64,000 nt of DNA, from assembly GCA_964427415.1 (NCBI GenBank), contig CAYRUH010000003.1, positions 67,748 through 131,747 on the forward strand, written 5' to 3'. The position numbers and the translations under genes were made by a program. The notes under the pieces are model-generated. The model did not search any database. It was not told where the DNA came from and saw nothing but the letters and a program-made list of their open reading frames with translations. This stretch comes from Lentisalinibacter sp964427415. GTDB lineage: Bacteria; Pseudomonadota; Gammaproteobacteria; Steroidobacterales; Woeseiaceae. Numbering within the stretch: the first letter of the stretch is position 1; every line of letters begins with the position of its first letter. This document shows positions 16,068 to 24,881 of the stretch, one piece after another.

Positions 16068-18317
16068 ATGAACGACCAGCCAGGACATACCAAGAGTTCC
16101 CGCGTGCCCGGGCTTTACCGGCTCAATGTCGCCGAGCGTCGCCGGCGCCTGGCCGACATGCAGATCATCACCCAGGCCGACGTGCGCCTGCTGGAGAGCA
16201 TGCGCGGCGGGCTGACACCGGAGGCGGCCGACCGCATGGTCGAGAACGTGATCGGCGTCGCCGGTCTGCCGCTCGCCATCGCGCCCAACTTCCTGATCGG
16301 CGGCCGCGAGGTGGTCGTGCCGATGGCGGTAGAGGAACCCTCCATCGTGGCGGCACTGTCCTCGGCGGCCAGGCTCGTGCGGGAGTCCGGCGGTTTCGCG
16401 GTGCAGGCCGACGAGCCGCTGCTGGCCGGACAATTGCACCTCGTCGGTACGGACGATGCGGACGCCGCCGCCGGCAAGCTCCGCGCGGCCGAAGCCGAGA
16501 TCATCGAGCGAGCCAACAGCCTGCAGCCGAACATGGTGGCGCGCGGCGGCGGCGTCCGCCGCATCGATGTGCGTGCGTTGAGCCTGCCGGACGGCCGGCC
16601 GCTGGTCGTGCTGCACCTGCATGCCGATACCCGCGACGCCATGGGCGCCAATCAGGTGAACACCCTGTGCGAAGGCGTGGCGACGCTGGTGGAGTCGATC
16701 ACGGCAGGCCGCGTGCACCTGCGCATCCTCTCCAACCTCACTGATGGTGCCCTGGTGACCGCGCGCTGTCGGATACCCGTGGAGCGTCTCGGCGAACAGG
16801 GCGAGCAGGTGCGCGACGCCATTGTGCTGGCGAACGACATTGCGCTGGCCGATCCCTATCGGGCAGTGACCCACAACAAAGGCATCATGAATGGCGTGGA
16901 TCCCGTGGCCATTGCCACCGGCAACGACTGGCGCGCCATCGAGGCGGCGGCGCATGCGTGGGCCTCGCGGGACGGGCGTTACCGGGCGCTGACCCGCTGG
17001 CAGACGGACCAGGACGGCGCTCTGAGCGGCGAGCTGACCCTGCCGCTGAAGACCGGCATCGTCGGCGGTACGCTGCGGGCCAACCCGGTGGCGCGCTTCG
17101 CCTTGCGCCTGCTGGACGTGCACACGGCGAAAGAACTCTCCGGCGTCCTCTGCGCCGTAGGTCTGGCCCAGAACCTCTCCGCGCTGAAGGCGCTCGCCAC
17201 CGACGGCATCCAGCGCGGCCACATGACGCTGCACGCACGCAGCGTCGTCTCCGCGGCCGGCGCGCCGCCGGAGCATTTCGACCGGGTGGTGAACGAGCTC
17301 GTGGCCAGCGGCGAGATCAAGCCCTGGAAGGCGAGCGAGCTCATCCATGCCGTGGCGGAGGAGACCCGGGAGCAGGAAGAGGCCTTCCTGGCAGAGGCCA
17401 GCAGCGGTGCCGGCAAGGTGATCCTGCTGGGCGAGCATGCGGCGGTCTACGGCCGGCATGCGCTGGCCGCGCCGCTGCCCCTGGCGGTGCATGCGGTGGC
17501 GCGCGAGCAGGGCGATACGCTGCGGCTGCGGGTGCCTGAATGGGACGTGGACCGCGCCATCGACTCCGATGCGCCGGACGACAACCTGCTGGATGCCTGC
17601 CTGCGGCTGGCCGTGCGCGAGCTCGAAGTGGCAGAGCGGGGTATCGATATCATGCTGCGGCCGCACCTGCCGCCGGCGATGGGGCTGGGTGGCTCGGCGG
17701 CGATCGCCGTGGCCGTGGTGCGGGCGCTGGACCGCTGTTTCCGGCTCGGCCTGGACGATGTCGCGGTGAACGCTCTGGCCTTCGAGTGCGAGAAGCTCGC
17801 TCACGGTACGCCCTCCGGTGTGGACAACACCGTGGCCACCTATTCGCGGACGCTGCTCTACCGCCGCGAGCCGCCGGTCAACCGGTTCGTCGACACGGGC
17901 GAGCTGCCGCTGGTGGTGGCGATGAGCGAGGTCCGCAGTCTTACGTCGGACATGGTCTCCCGTGTGCGGGCCGGCTACGAACGCGACAAGAAACGCTATA
18001 CGCGGCTGTTCGACGAGATCGACCAGCTCACGCTGGAATCGGTGCACGCCCTGGAGCGCGGCCAGCCGGAGGAACTCGGCTACCGCATGGACATCTGTCA
18101 GGGCATCCTGAATGCGCTGGGCGTCTCCGCCCCGGTGCTGGAGAAGATGATCGGCATCGCCCGGGACGCCGGCGCGCACGGCGCCAAGCTCACCGGCGCC
18201 GGCGGCGGCGGCTCGATCGTCGCGTATTGCCCGGACGGCACCGGCGCCGTGGCCGAGGCCCTGGAGAATGCCGGCTTTCGTACCCTGCAGCTGCACGGCG
18301 ACCGGGGTGAGGCATGA
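16068..18317 (+). CDS. fused class II HMG-CoA reductase and mevalonate kinase
   Basis: The protein has 749 residues in two enzyme domains. Residues ~12-435 are a class II (P. mevalonii type) HMG-CoA reductase: VVPMAVEEPSIVAA (catalytic Glu near 89/90), RDAMGANQVN (nucleotide site), THNKGIMNG (Lys271), ATGNDWRA (Asp287) and QRGHMTLHA (His385). Residues ~445-745 are a mevalonate kinase: GKVILLGEHAAVYG (449-462), PPAMGLGGSAAIAVA (535-549), HGTPSGVDNTVAT (catalytic Asp586) and GAKLTGAGGGGSIVA. The two normally separate proteins catalyse consecutive-pathway steps, HMG-CoA to mevalonate and mevalonate to its 5-phosphate, so the fusion may channel mevalonate. All catalytic residues are kept in both halves. 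The start is 16 bases after mvaK2; the stop overlaps idi as ATGA. Confidence 0.93.
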   Translation: MNDQPGHTKSSRVPGLYRLNVAERRRRLADMQIITQADVRLLESMRGGLTPEAADRMVENVIGVAGLPLAIAPNFLIGGREVVVPMAVEEPSIVAALSSAARLVRESGGFAVQADEPLLAGQLHLVGTDDADAAAGKLRAAEAEIIERANSLQPNMVARGGGVRRIDVRALSLPDGRPLVVLHLHADTRDAMGANQVNTLCEGVATLVESITAGRVHLRILSNLTDGALVTARCRIPVERLGEQGEQVRDAIVLANDIALADPYRAVTHNKGIMNGVDPVAIATGNDWRAIEAAAHAWASRDGRYRALTRWQTDQDGALSGELTLPLKTGIVGGTLRANPVARFALRLLDVHTAKELSGVLCAVGLAQNLSALKALATDGIQRGHMTLHARSVVSAAGAPPEHFDRVVNELVASGEIKPWKASELIHAVAEETREQEEAFLAEASSGAGKVILLGEHAAVYGRHALAAPLPLAVHAVAREQGDTLRLRVPEWDVDRAIDSDAPDDNLLDACLRLAVRELEVAERGIDIMLRPHLPPAMGLGGSAAIAVAVVRALDRCFRLGLDDVAVNALAFECEKLAHGTPSGVDNTVATYSRTLLYRREPPVNRFVDTGELPLVVAMSEVRSLTSDMVSRVRAGYERDKKRYTRLFDEIDQLTLESVHALERGQPEELGYRMDICQGILNALGVSAPVLEKMIGIARDAGAHGAKLTGAGGGGSIVAYCPDGTGAVAEALENAGFRTLQLHGDRGEA

Positions 18318-18913
18318 CGGAGCAGCCCCACGACATCGTCTCCGACGATTCCGAGTCACTGATCCTCGTCGACCGGGACGACAACGAGCTGGGCACCCTG
18401 TCCAAGGCGCGCTGCCACGACGGCGAGGGCGTGCTGCACCGCGCCTTCTCGCTGTTCATTTTCGATCCCGCCGGGCGCCTGCTGCTGCAGCGCCGCGCCG
18501 GGGACAAACGCCTGTGGCCCGGCTACTGGTCGAACAGCTGCTGCAGTCATCCCCGGGCGGGCGAGACAATGGACGAGGCCGTACACCGGCGCCTGGCGCA
18601 GGAGCTGGGCATTTCGGCCGAGCTCGCTTTCGTCTACAAGTTCGTTTACCAGGCGCGCTACGGCGAGGCCGGTTCGGAGCACGAACTCTGCTGGGTCTAC
18701 GCCGGGGTCACCACGGAGCCGGTGCGGGCCAACGAGACGGAAGTGGCTGAGTGGCGTTTCGTGGCGACGGACGCGCTCGCCGGCGAACTCGCGCAGAAGC
18801 CGCAGCGCTACACGCCCTGGTTCCGTATGGAGTGGGAGCGGCTGACCGGCGAGCATGCCGGCACGCTCGGGCAGATACTGAAGCGGCTGGCCCCAGCCGC
18901 TCAGCCGACGTAG
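18314..18913 (+). CDS. idi: isopentenyl-diphosphate delta-isomerase, type I
   Basis: A 199-residue Nudix-fold isomerase interconverting IPP and DMAPP, needed because the mevalonate route makes only IPP. The active-site cysteine is in YWSNSCCSHPRAGE and the catalytic glutamate in EHELCWVYAG. HRAFSLFIFD and EEDM-equivalent metal residues fit E. coli Idi (182 residues). Its ATG overlaps the stop of the HMGR-kinase fusion as ATGA, so it ends the four-gene rightward operon. It overlaps the convergent HMG-CoA synthase gene by 13 bases. Confidence 0.93.
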   Translation: MTEQPHDIVSDDSESLILVDRDDNELGTLSKARCHDGEGVLHRAFSLFIFDPAGRLLLQRRAGDKRLWPGYWSNSCCSHPRAGETMDEAVHRRLAQELGISAELAFVYKFVYQARYGEAGSEHELCWVYAGVTTEPVRANETEVAEWRFVATDALAGELAQKPQRYTPWFRMEWERLTGEHAGTLGQILKRLAPAAQPT

Positions 18914-20373
18914 CGGTAGTACTCGATACCGAGATCCTGGAACTGGCGATCTTCCCGGTCGCCCACCCGATCGATCACGAACTCGTCGTTTGGCAGGTAG
19001 TCGAGCCCCTGAACCCGGCGTCCGTCGTGCAGTGCCTCGTACTGAGCCTGGCTCAGATCCAGCGCGGGCTCCAGGCAGCGGCGGAAGCCGATGCGGGCCG
19101 TGGCCTCGCGCCAGGTCTCGCACAGGGTGATCGGAATTACTTCGGCCGCATCGCCGCTGCCGTAACCGAGCGTCAGGATTTCCTCGCCGCTGAGCTCGAG
19201 ACCGCCGTCCATGGCCTCCTCGAAACCGGCCGCCATCCACGCCGGCAGCGCAGCCGTGTAAAGGTTGCCGAGGTCGCGCATGGTCTCGGAGCCCAGCACC
19301 AGCTTGTCGAGGACGATCTCCCGGTAGTCCGGCGCGCTGCGGAATACGCGCAGCGCTTCCATGGTGAGCGGATAGGCTTCGGTATTCACGCCGCCCTCCG
19401 TTGCCAGTTCCGCCAGCGCCGGCACGGCGCGCAGCTCGGCCACCAGTCCGTCGGTCTCTATTTCCGCCTCGCGGCAGTAGCCGTCGAGGACGGCGTACTC
19501 CTCGTCACCGCCGTGGGCCAGTGCCCAGATCCAGGCGGCTGCCCAGCCGGTCTCCGGCATGCGCCGATAGGGACGGTGCATGAAGACGGCCTTCAGGGAA
19601 CGCAGGTAGGGGGCCGGATCGAGACCGCGCTTGTCGTACATGTCGGCGAGTGCCTGTAGCGTCTCGTCGAGGTAGCAGGTGGTCGAGTACTTGCCGTTGA
19701 AGACGGGGAAGTCCTGCACCTGGTGGGTCTCGCTGCGGTCCTGGCCGCAGAAGCGCAGCATCGGCTTGCGGAAGTCGATGTGCCGGTAATCGGAGGCGGA
19801 GCCGGCCTGGGTCAGGTCCACCACGGCGAGCTTCGGATCTTCCTCCAGCAGCATCGCGACAGCGCCCGCTCCCTGGGTCTGCTCGCCGCTGGATCCACGG
19901 GCGTACTCGGCGATGTCGGCGCAGACCACGATCGCCTGGCTGCCGGCGCCGTCCAGGGCCAGATGACGGATCGCGCCCTTCATCCCGTACACCCCACCGA
20001 GGCAGGCATGCTTGAACTCCGGAACCTCGCAGCTGCGCGCGATCGGCGGCTTGCCCTCGGCGGCGAGCGCCTTGTCCACCATGCCCTTGACGATGATGGC
20101 GCCGGCCGAATTATCGGTGCTCGACTCGGTGCCGAGGCCGAGGAACTTCACTCTGCCCGGGTCGACGTCGTACTGGCGAATCAGCCGCAGCACGGCCGTG
20201 GCGGCCATGGTGTAGACGCTGTGGCGCTGACCACGCATTCGGAAACTGCGTCCGACGACCTTGCTGATCTTCGGCCACGGCGCACCCGTCCACTCACACC
20301 AGTCTTCCAGCCAGACGCGGTAAGGCGGGACATAAGCTGCGAGCCCACTGATTCCAATAGTTTTTTTTGTCAT
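18901..20373 (-). CDS. mvaS: hydroxymethylglutaryl-CoA synthase
   Basis: The protein has 490 residues. HMG-CoA synthase condenses acetyl-CoA with acetoacetyl-CoA, the first committed step. The catalytic triad is visible: Glu83 in GTESSTDNSAG, Cys124 in FKHACLGGVYGMKGA, and His266 in FMHRPYRRMP. SGEEILTLGYGSGDAAEV matches the late conserved G-x-G-S-G loop. At 490 residues it is longer than the ~390 of bacterial MvaS, with extra C-terminal sequence closer to archaeal or eukaryotic lengths. It faces the idi operon and is transcribed alone. Upstream of the ATG no ribosome site is evident (CTATCAGTCC-ATG), and a TTGACA box at 20399-20404 (minus strand) lies so close that the mRNA could be leaderless. 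Confidence 0.92.
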   Translation of the reverse strand: MTKKTIGISGLAAYVPPYRVWLEDWCEWTGAPWPKISKVVGRSFRMRGQRHSVYTMAATAVLRLIRQYDVDPGRVKFLGLGTESSTDNSAGAIIVKGMVDKALAAEGKPPIARSCEVPEFKHACLGGVYGMKGAIRHLALDGAGSQAIVVCADIAEYARGSSGEQTQGAGAVAMLLEEDPKLAVVDLTQAGSASDYRHIDFRKPMLRFCGQDRSETHQVQDFPVFNGKYSTTCYLDETLQALADMYDKRGLDPAPYLRSLKAVFMHRPYRRMPETGWAAAWIWALAHGGDEEYAVLDGYCREAEIETDGLVAELRAVPALAELATEGGVNTEAYPLTMEALRVFRSAPDYREIVLDKLVLGSETMRDLGNLYTAALPAWMAAGFEEAMDGGLELSGEEILTLGYGSGDAAEVIPITLCETWREATARIGFRRCLEPALDLSQAQYEALHDGRRVQGLDYLPNDEFVIDRVGDREDRQFQDLGIEYYRYVG

Positions 20374-20555
20374 GGACTGATAGGTTTACACTTATAACTG
20401 TCAACTTGCCTTTACGGCATTTACTGCATTGTCGCGCTACCGCGCTCCGGACACAAGTCTCAGCGGATGACATTCTAGCCCGAAGCGCCTTTCCGCGGCG
20501 ATACCCCGGCGCTGCGCGTAGCCGCAGCTGCTTCGTCGGGAGGCTCCGGGCTCTC

Positions 20556-22040
20556 TCACAGGCTGAGTGCCGCCACGGCGAAGGTCACCGTCATCATGAT
20601 CACGAAGGCCAGGAAATACGCCGTGGACAACGCCACGAATTTCACGAACGTGGCGAGGAATCCCTGCCGATAGACCCGGCGCATGGAGCGGAACAGGTAG
20701 ACCGGTACGTAAAACGCGACGGCGACGCCGCTGACGCCGGCTATCCATCCGAAGTTCCCGACCAGATCGGCCAATCTCGCCAGCAGCACCTGCAGGGTCA
20801 ATACGAGAAAGACGAAGGACTGGTAGTGGACGATGAACAGCAGATGCTCCACGTAGTACCGGCGGGACAGGGGATAGAGCAGCTTCAAAAAGAACGCGAG
20901 CAGCGGCAGGAAGGCGAACAGGGCCGTCGGCAGGTCGTCGATAAGCGCCCGCGCCAGGCCTCGCCCCCGGTCTGCGACCACCCGTCGGCAGGCCTCGCGC
21001 AGCCGCGCTGCGGTGAGCCGCTCGCCGAGCCAGCCGGCGATCCGGAACTCCATCTCGTCGCAGGTGCCGGTGAGGTCCTCCTCCTGCCCNNNNNNNNNNN
21101 NNNNNNNNNNNNNNNNNNNNNNNNNNNNNNNNNNNNNNNNNNNNNNNNNNNNNNNNNNNNNNNNNNNNNNNNNNNNNNNNNNNNNNNNNGCGGACCTCGA
21201 CTCTTCAGCATCCTCGGGTGACGGGCTGCCGCCGTGGCGCGGCTGGCGCGCCGTTTCGATCGTCTGCTCCAGATCCCGGGCCCGGCGCTCGATCTCCTCC
21301 GGCGGCACCCGGCCGGCGAAGCCGTCCCGGATCCCGGCGGCAAGTTCCGTGGCTGCCTCCCGCGACGCCTCCTGGGCCGCCTGATCCGCGTCCGCGCCGA
21401 ACACCAACTGGATGTCGTCCATGCCGAAAAAGGCGGTGATGAAGAACAGCAGGCTGAAGGCGAGATACATGCGGAACGGGGGCATGAATCTCGCGCGCCG
21501 GCCCTGCAGGTATTCGGCGGTGAGGTAGCCCGGTCTCAGCAGCAGGGCCCGCAGCGTGCGCCAGAGACGCGAGTCCATGTCCAGCAGGTCGCCGAGACCC
21601 TCGCCGATCAGGCCCCACAGGCTGATCAGCCGGCTGCCGGAGCGCTGGCCGCAGATGCCGCAGTACTGGCCGTGCAGGAGGTGGCCGCAGTTGAGGCAGC
21701 GGGGCGGGTTCAGAGCCTCGTCGCCGACCCCGGCTGCGATCAGCACCCGGCGTTCGATCCGCACCGATGCGCCGAAACGCTGCTCGGTGGCGGCGCGCAT
21801 CCGTTCGGCATGACCGGCGAAATACGCCTCGAGCGCTGCGCGGTCGGTGAGCGTGTAGTGCACGGTGTGCGCCGGCCACTCATCCTGGGCCGCCGGCACC
21901 ACGTCGAGGATGCGGGCGCCGGTGAAGCCGGGCAGCTCCAGCATGGCGCCCACGTGTTCCGGCAGCCAGTCGCGCAGATCAGCGTCAACGGCGGGGTCGC
22001 AGGCGACTGTGACTTCGTAGATGACACGCGGCTCTTCCAC
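20556..22040 (-). CDS. DUF4286-like plus DUF3667 membrane protein, interrupted by assembly gap
   Basis: About 494 residues, with 100 unresolved bases at 21090-21189. The N terminus (VIYEVTVACDPAVDADLRDW...) resembles the DUF4286 ferredoxin-like domain. It is followed by a DUF3667 region: a treble-clef zinc ribbon CLNCGHLLHGQYCGICGQ, then TLRALLLRPGYLTAEYLQGR and RMYLAFSLLFF. Several transmembrane helices follow on both sides of the gap. Reading frame is retained across the gap although 100 is not a multiple of three, so the true gap length probably differs. GTG at 22040 is chosen because it opens the DUF4286 domain. The function is unknown; DUF3667 proteins are integral membrane proteins. Confidence 0.75.
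   Translation of the reverse strand: MEEPRVIYEVTVACDPAVDADLRDWLPEHVGAMLELPGFTGARILDVVPAAQDEWPAHTVHYTLTDRAALEAYFAGHAERMRAATEQRFGASVRIERRVLIAAGVGDEALNPPRCLNCGHLLHGQYCGICGQRSGSRLISLWGLIGEGLGDLLDMDSRLWRTLRALLLRPGYLTAEYLQGRRARFMPPFRMYLAFSLLFFITAFFGMDDIQLVFGADADQAAQEASREAATELAAGIRDGFAGRVPPEEIERRARDLEQTIETARQPRHGGSPSPEDAEESRSXXXXXXXXXXXXXXXXXXXXXXXXXXXXXXXXXXGQEEDLTGTCDEMEFRIAGWLGERLTAARLREACRRVVADRGRGLARALIDDLPTALFAFLPLLAFFLKLLYPLSRRYYVEHLLFIVHYQSFVFLVLTLQVLLARLADLVGNFGWIAGVSGVAVAFYVPVYLFRSMRRVYRQGFLATFVKFVALSTAYFLAFVIMMTVTFAVAALSL
21090..21189. other. assembly gap of 100 N
   Basis: Exactly 100 unresolved bases, the conventional length for a scaffold gap of unknown size. It falls inside the DUF3667 gene, in the hydrophilic loop after the first membrane helix. 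Confidence 0.99.
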
Positions 22041-22100
22041 CGTCCCCCCCCTGGCCGCGACGCCGCCGGTCCCGGGCTGCGCCCGCCCCGGCACGGGCCG

Positions 22101-24731
22101 CTAGCCCGTGCCGTCGGACGCAGCGTTTTCGCTGCCTCGTTCTCCGCCTTGTTCTTTGTCCTGGGCGGCCGCGGTTGCGGTGCTATTCGAAGAGGCGCGT
22201 TTCTTTTTCGCCGTCTGGCGCTTTCGCGTGGCTGTCTGTTTCTTTTTCTTTTTCCGGCCCGGGCCGGTCGACTTGCCGGCAGCCCCGCCCTTGCCGCAGG
22301 CAAACGCATCCGGCGGGAAGTCGTCCACGTGGATGATGGCCATCGCCTTGTCGTGATAAGCGAGCAGCTTGTCGGCCTCCTCATCGCCGAGATAGCCGGC
22401 CTGCCGCGCCTCGGCGACCTGGTCCGGGAGATATTCGGCGCTGATGCGGCCTTGCTTCTCCATTTCACGCAGCTTCTTCTCGATGGGTTCGATGGCAAGC
22501 GCCATCTCCAGCGCTTCCTGCAGCAGGCCGAGTTCGCTGCCGGGCACCTTCGCCCGGTAGGCCTGCGCCGCCAGCCGTTCGCGGGTCTCGCCCGGCGTGA
22601 TCACCAGGTCGACGATTTGCTGGCCGAGTTCGTCCGCCGGCGACGAATAGGTGCGTCCCCGCGGGAATATGAGCGCACGCAGCAGGATCGCCACCGGCCG
22701 GTTCGGGAAGTTCCTGAGGAAGCCGTGCAGTTGCTCCTGGGCCTGATACATCAGCGTGCGTACCGACCACTCCACCAGCGGCAGGTCGGACGAGCGCCGG
22801 CCCTGGTTCTCGAAGTGCTTCAGCACGCAGGAGGCCAGGTACATGCTGCTGAACACATCGCCAAGCCGCGCCGACAGCAGTTCGCGCTGTTTCAGCTTGC
22901 CGCCGAGCGTGAGCATGGCGAAGTCGGCCGCCAGGGCGAACGCTGCGCTGTAGCGGTTGATGTTCTGGTAGTAGCGCCGTGTGGGCGTGTTCAGCGGCAC
23001 GCGGCTGAACTTCGCATGGGTCAGTGCCAGGAAGAAGGACCGCGCGGCGTTGCTGATGGCATAGCCCACGTGGCCGAACAGCGACTTGTCGAAGTCGCGC
23101 AGGCCGCGCTCCCGGTCCTCGTCCTGGGCCGCGTGCAGTTCCTTCAGGACGAAGGGATGGCAGCGGATCGCGCCCTGGCCGAAGATGATCAGGCTGCGAG
23201 TGAGGATATTGGCGCCTTCCACGGTGATGGCGATGGGCGCTGCCTGATAGCCCCGCCCCAGATAGTTCTTCGGCCCGAGCATGATGCCCTTGCCGCCGTG
23301 CACGTCCATGGCGTCGTTGGCGGCCTTCCGACCCAGCTCGGTGCAGTGGTACTTCAGCACGGCGGAAGGTACCGCAGGCTTTTCGCCCTGATCGATGGCG
23401 CCGGATGTGACGCTGACGGCGGAGCTCATGATGTAGGTGTAGCCGGCGATGCGCGTCAGCGCCTCGCCCACGCCCTCGAACTTCGCCACCGGCAGGTGGA
23501 ACTGGGTGCGGATGCGGCTGTAGGCACCGGTAGCGTAGACGGCCGCCTGACCGCCGCCCAGAGCGCTCGCGGGCAGGGTGATGCCGCGGCCGACCGAGAG
23601 CAGTTCCACCAGCATCTTCCAGCCCTTGCCGGCCATCTCCGGCCCGCCGATGATGGCGTCCAGCGGCACAAAGACGTCCTTGCCGCTGGTGGGGCCGTTC
23701 TGGAACGGGATGTTGAGCGGGAAATGGCGCCGGCCGAACTCGACCCCCGGCGTGTCCGTGGGCACCAGCGCCGCGGTGATGCCGTAATCCTCGTCACCGC
23801 CGAGCAGTCCGTCCGGGTCCTTCAGCTTGAACGCGAGACCGAGCACCGTCGCGACGGGCGCCAGCGTGATGTATCGCTTGTCCCAGTTCAGCCGGATGCC
23901 GGTGATCTCTTCACCGTCGTACTCGCCCTTGCAGACCACGCCGGTATCGACGATGGCGGCGGCGTCGGAACCGGCCTGGGCCGAGGTGAGCGCGAAGCAG
24001 GGGATCTCCTCGCCGCTAGCCAGCCCGGGCAGATAGCGCTTTTTCTGCTCCTCGGTGCCGTAGTGCAGCAACAGCTCGGCGGGGCCGAGGGAGTTCGGTA
24101 CGCCGATGGTGGAGGAGGCAGTCGCGCTCCGGGAGGCGAGCTTGGCGAGGATCATCGCGTTGGCGTAGGCGGAGAACTCCAGACCGCCCCACTTCTTCGG
24201 GATGATCATGGCGAAGAACTTGTGCTTCTTGATGTAGTCCCAGACGGCCTGCGGCATGTCGCCGAGCTCGTGGGTGATCTCCCAGTCGTCGAGCATGCCG
24301 CAGAGCTCTTCGCAGGGGCCGTCCAGGAATGCCTGTTCCTCTTCCGAGAGTTTCGGCGGCGGCATGGACATCATCCGGTCCCAGTCGGGCAGGCCGGTGA
24401 ACAGCTCGCCGTCCCACCAGACGCTGCCGGCCTCCAGGGCTTCCCGCTCCGTGTCCGACATGCTGGGCAGCATCGTGCGGTAAACATCGAGCACGGGCCG
24501 GGTGATCCGCTGGCGGCGGAAGTCCTCGAAGTTCAGCGCCACCATGCCGGCGAATAACACCCACAGCACGAGCAGCCAGAGGAAATGGCCGTCGCCCAGG
24601 AAGGTGTAGAGCACCAGCGCCACGCCGGCGGCCATGGTCGAAGTCCTGAGGTCCACCCGGTGGTAGGCCAGCGCTATCGCTCCGCCGAAGAACAGCAGGA
24701 ACCAGAACAGTCCGATCATAAAATCCGCCAC
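22101..24731 (-). CDS. fadE: acyl-CoA dehydrogenase FadE
   Basis: About 876 residues, of the long gammaproteobacterial FadE type (E. coli FadE is 814). Two N-terminal transmembrane segments anchor it. The flavin and substrate region includes FFAMIIPKKWGGLEFSAYAN, CFALTSAQAGSDAAAI and GKGIMLGPKNYLGRGYQ. It performs the first dehydrogenation of beta-oxidation. The GTG at 24731 has GAGAGGA eight bases upstream; ATG at 24719 is the alternative. The last ~60 residues are an unusual tail rich in Lys/Arg then Ser/Glu (GRKKKKKQTATRKRQTAKKK), not part of FadE in model species. A palindrome sits just upstream at 24750. Confidence 0.93.
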   Translation of the reverse strand: MADFMIGLFWFLLFFGGAIALAYHRVDLRTSTMAAGVALVLYTFLGDGHFLWLLVLWVLFAGMVALNFEDFRRQRITRPVLDVYRTMLPSMSDTEREALEAGSVWWDGELFTGLPDWDRMMSMPPPKLSEEEQAFLDGPCEELCGMLDDWEITHELGDMPQAVWDYIKKHKFFAMIIPKKWGGLEFSAYANAMILAKLASRSATASSTIGVPNSLGPAELLLHYGTEEQKKRYLPGLASGEEIPCFALTSAQAGSDAAAIVDTGVVCKGEYDGEEITGIRLNWDKRYITLAPVATVLGLAFKLKDPDGLLGGDEDYGITAALVPTDTPGVEFGRRHFPLNIPFQNGPTSGKDVFVPLDAIIGGPEMAGKGWKMLVELLSVGRGITLPASALGGGQAAVYATGAYSRIRTQFHLPVAKFEGVGEALTRIAGYTYIMSSAVSVTSGAIDQGEKPAVPSAVLKYHCTELGRKAANDAMDVHGGKGIMLGPKNYLGRGYQAAPIAITVEGANILTRSLIIFGQGAIRCHPFVLKELHAAQDEDRERGLRDFDKSLFGHVGYAISNAARSFFLALTHAKFSRVPLNTPTRRYYQNINRYSAAFALAADFAMLTLGGKLKQRELLSARLGDVFSSMYLASCVLKHFENQGRRSSDLPLVEWSVRTLMYQAQEQLHGFLRNFPNRPVAILLRALIFPRGRTYSSPADELGQQIVDLVITPGETRERLAAQAYRAKVPGSELGLLQEALEMALAIEPIEKKLREMEKQGRISAEYLPDQVAEARQAGYLGDEEADKLLAYHDKAMAIIHVDDFPPDAFACGKGGAAGKSTGPGRKKKKKQTATRKRQTAKKKRASSNSTATAAAQDKEQGGERGSENAASDGTG

Positions 24732-24749
24732 GATTGCATCCTCTCTACT

Positions 24750-24767
24750 CGGGTGCACGCGCACCCG
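24750..24767. promoter_or_regulatory. perfect palindrome upstream of fadE, possible operator
   Basis: CGGGTGC-ACGC-GCACCCG forms a 7-base perfect inverted repeat with a 4-base centre, 19 bases before the fadE start. Position suits a repressor site or an mRNA hairpin near the ribosome site. It does not resemble the FadR or PsrA consensus I know. The role is inferred from position only. Confidence 0.4.
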
Positions 24768-24881
24768 TGTACCAAGCTGTCACGGGGACAGCGGTCCTTC
24801 AATAGGCACTATACCGGAGCCTGCCGGGCCGCTGCAGGCGCCGGTCAGGTCTGTCGGCGTTGTGACGAGGGCGCAGGCGCC

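Noticed and set aside
15843..18359. Long open frame of ~838 codons on the minus strand opposite the HMGR-mevalonate kinase gene
   Set aside because: It is antisense to a gene with clear catalytic motifs, has no recognisable domain and arises from high-GC codon bias.
21234..24557. Open frame of ~1107 codons on the plus strand opposite fadE
   Set aside because: Shadow of fadE; histidine/arginine-rich composition typical of antisense frames in GC-rich DNA.
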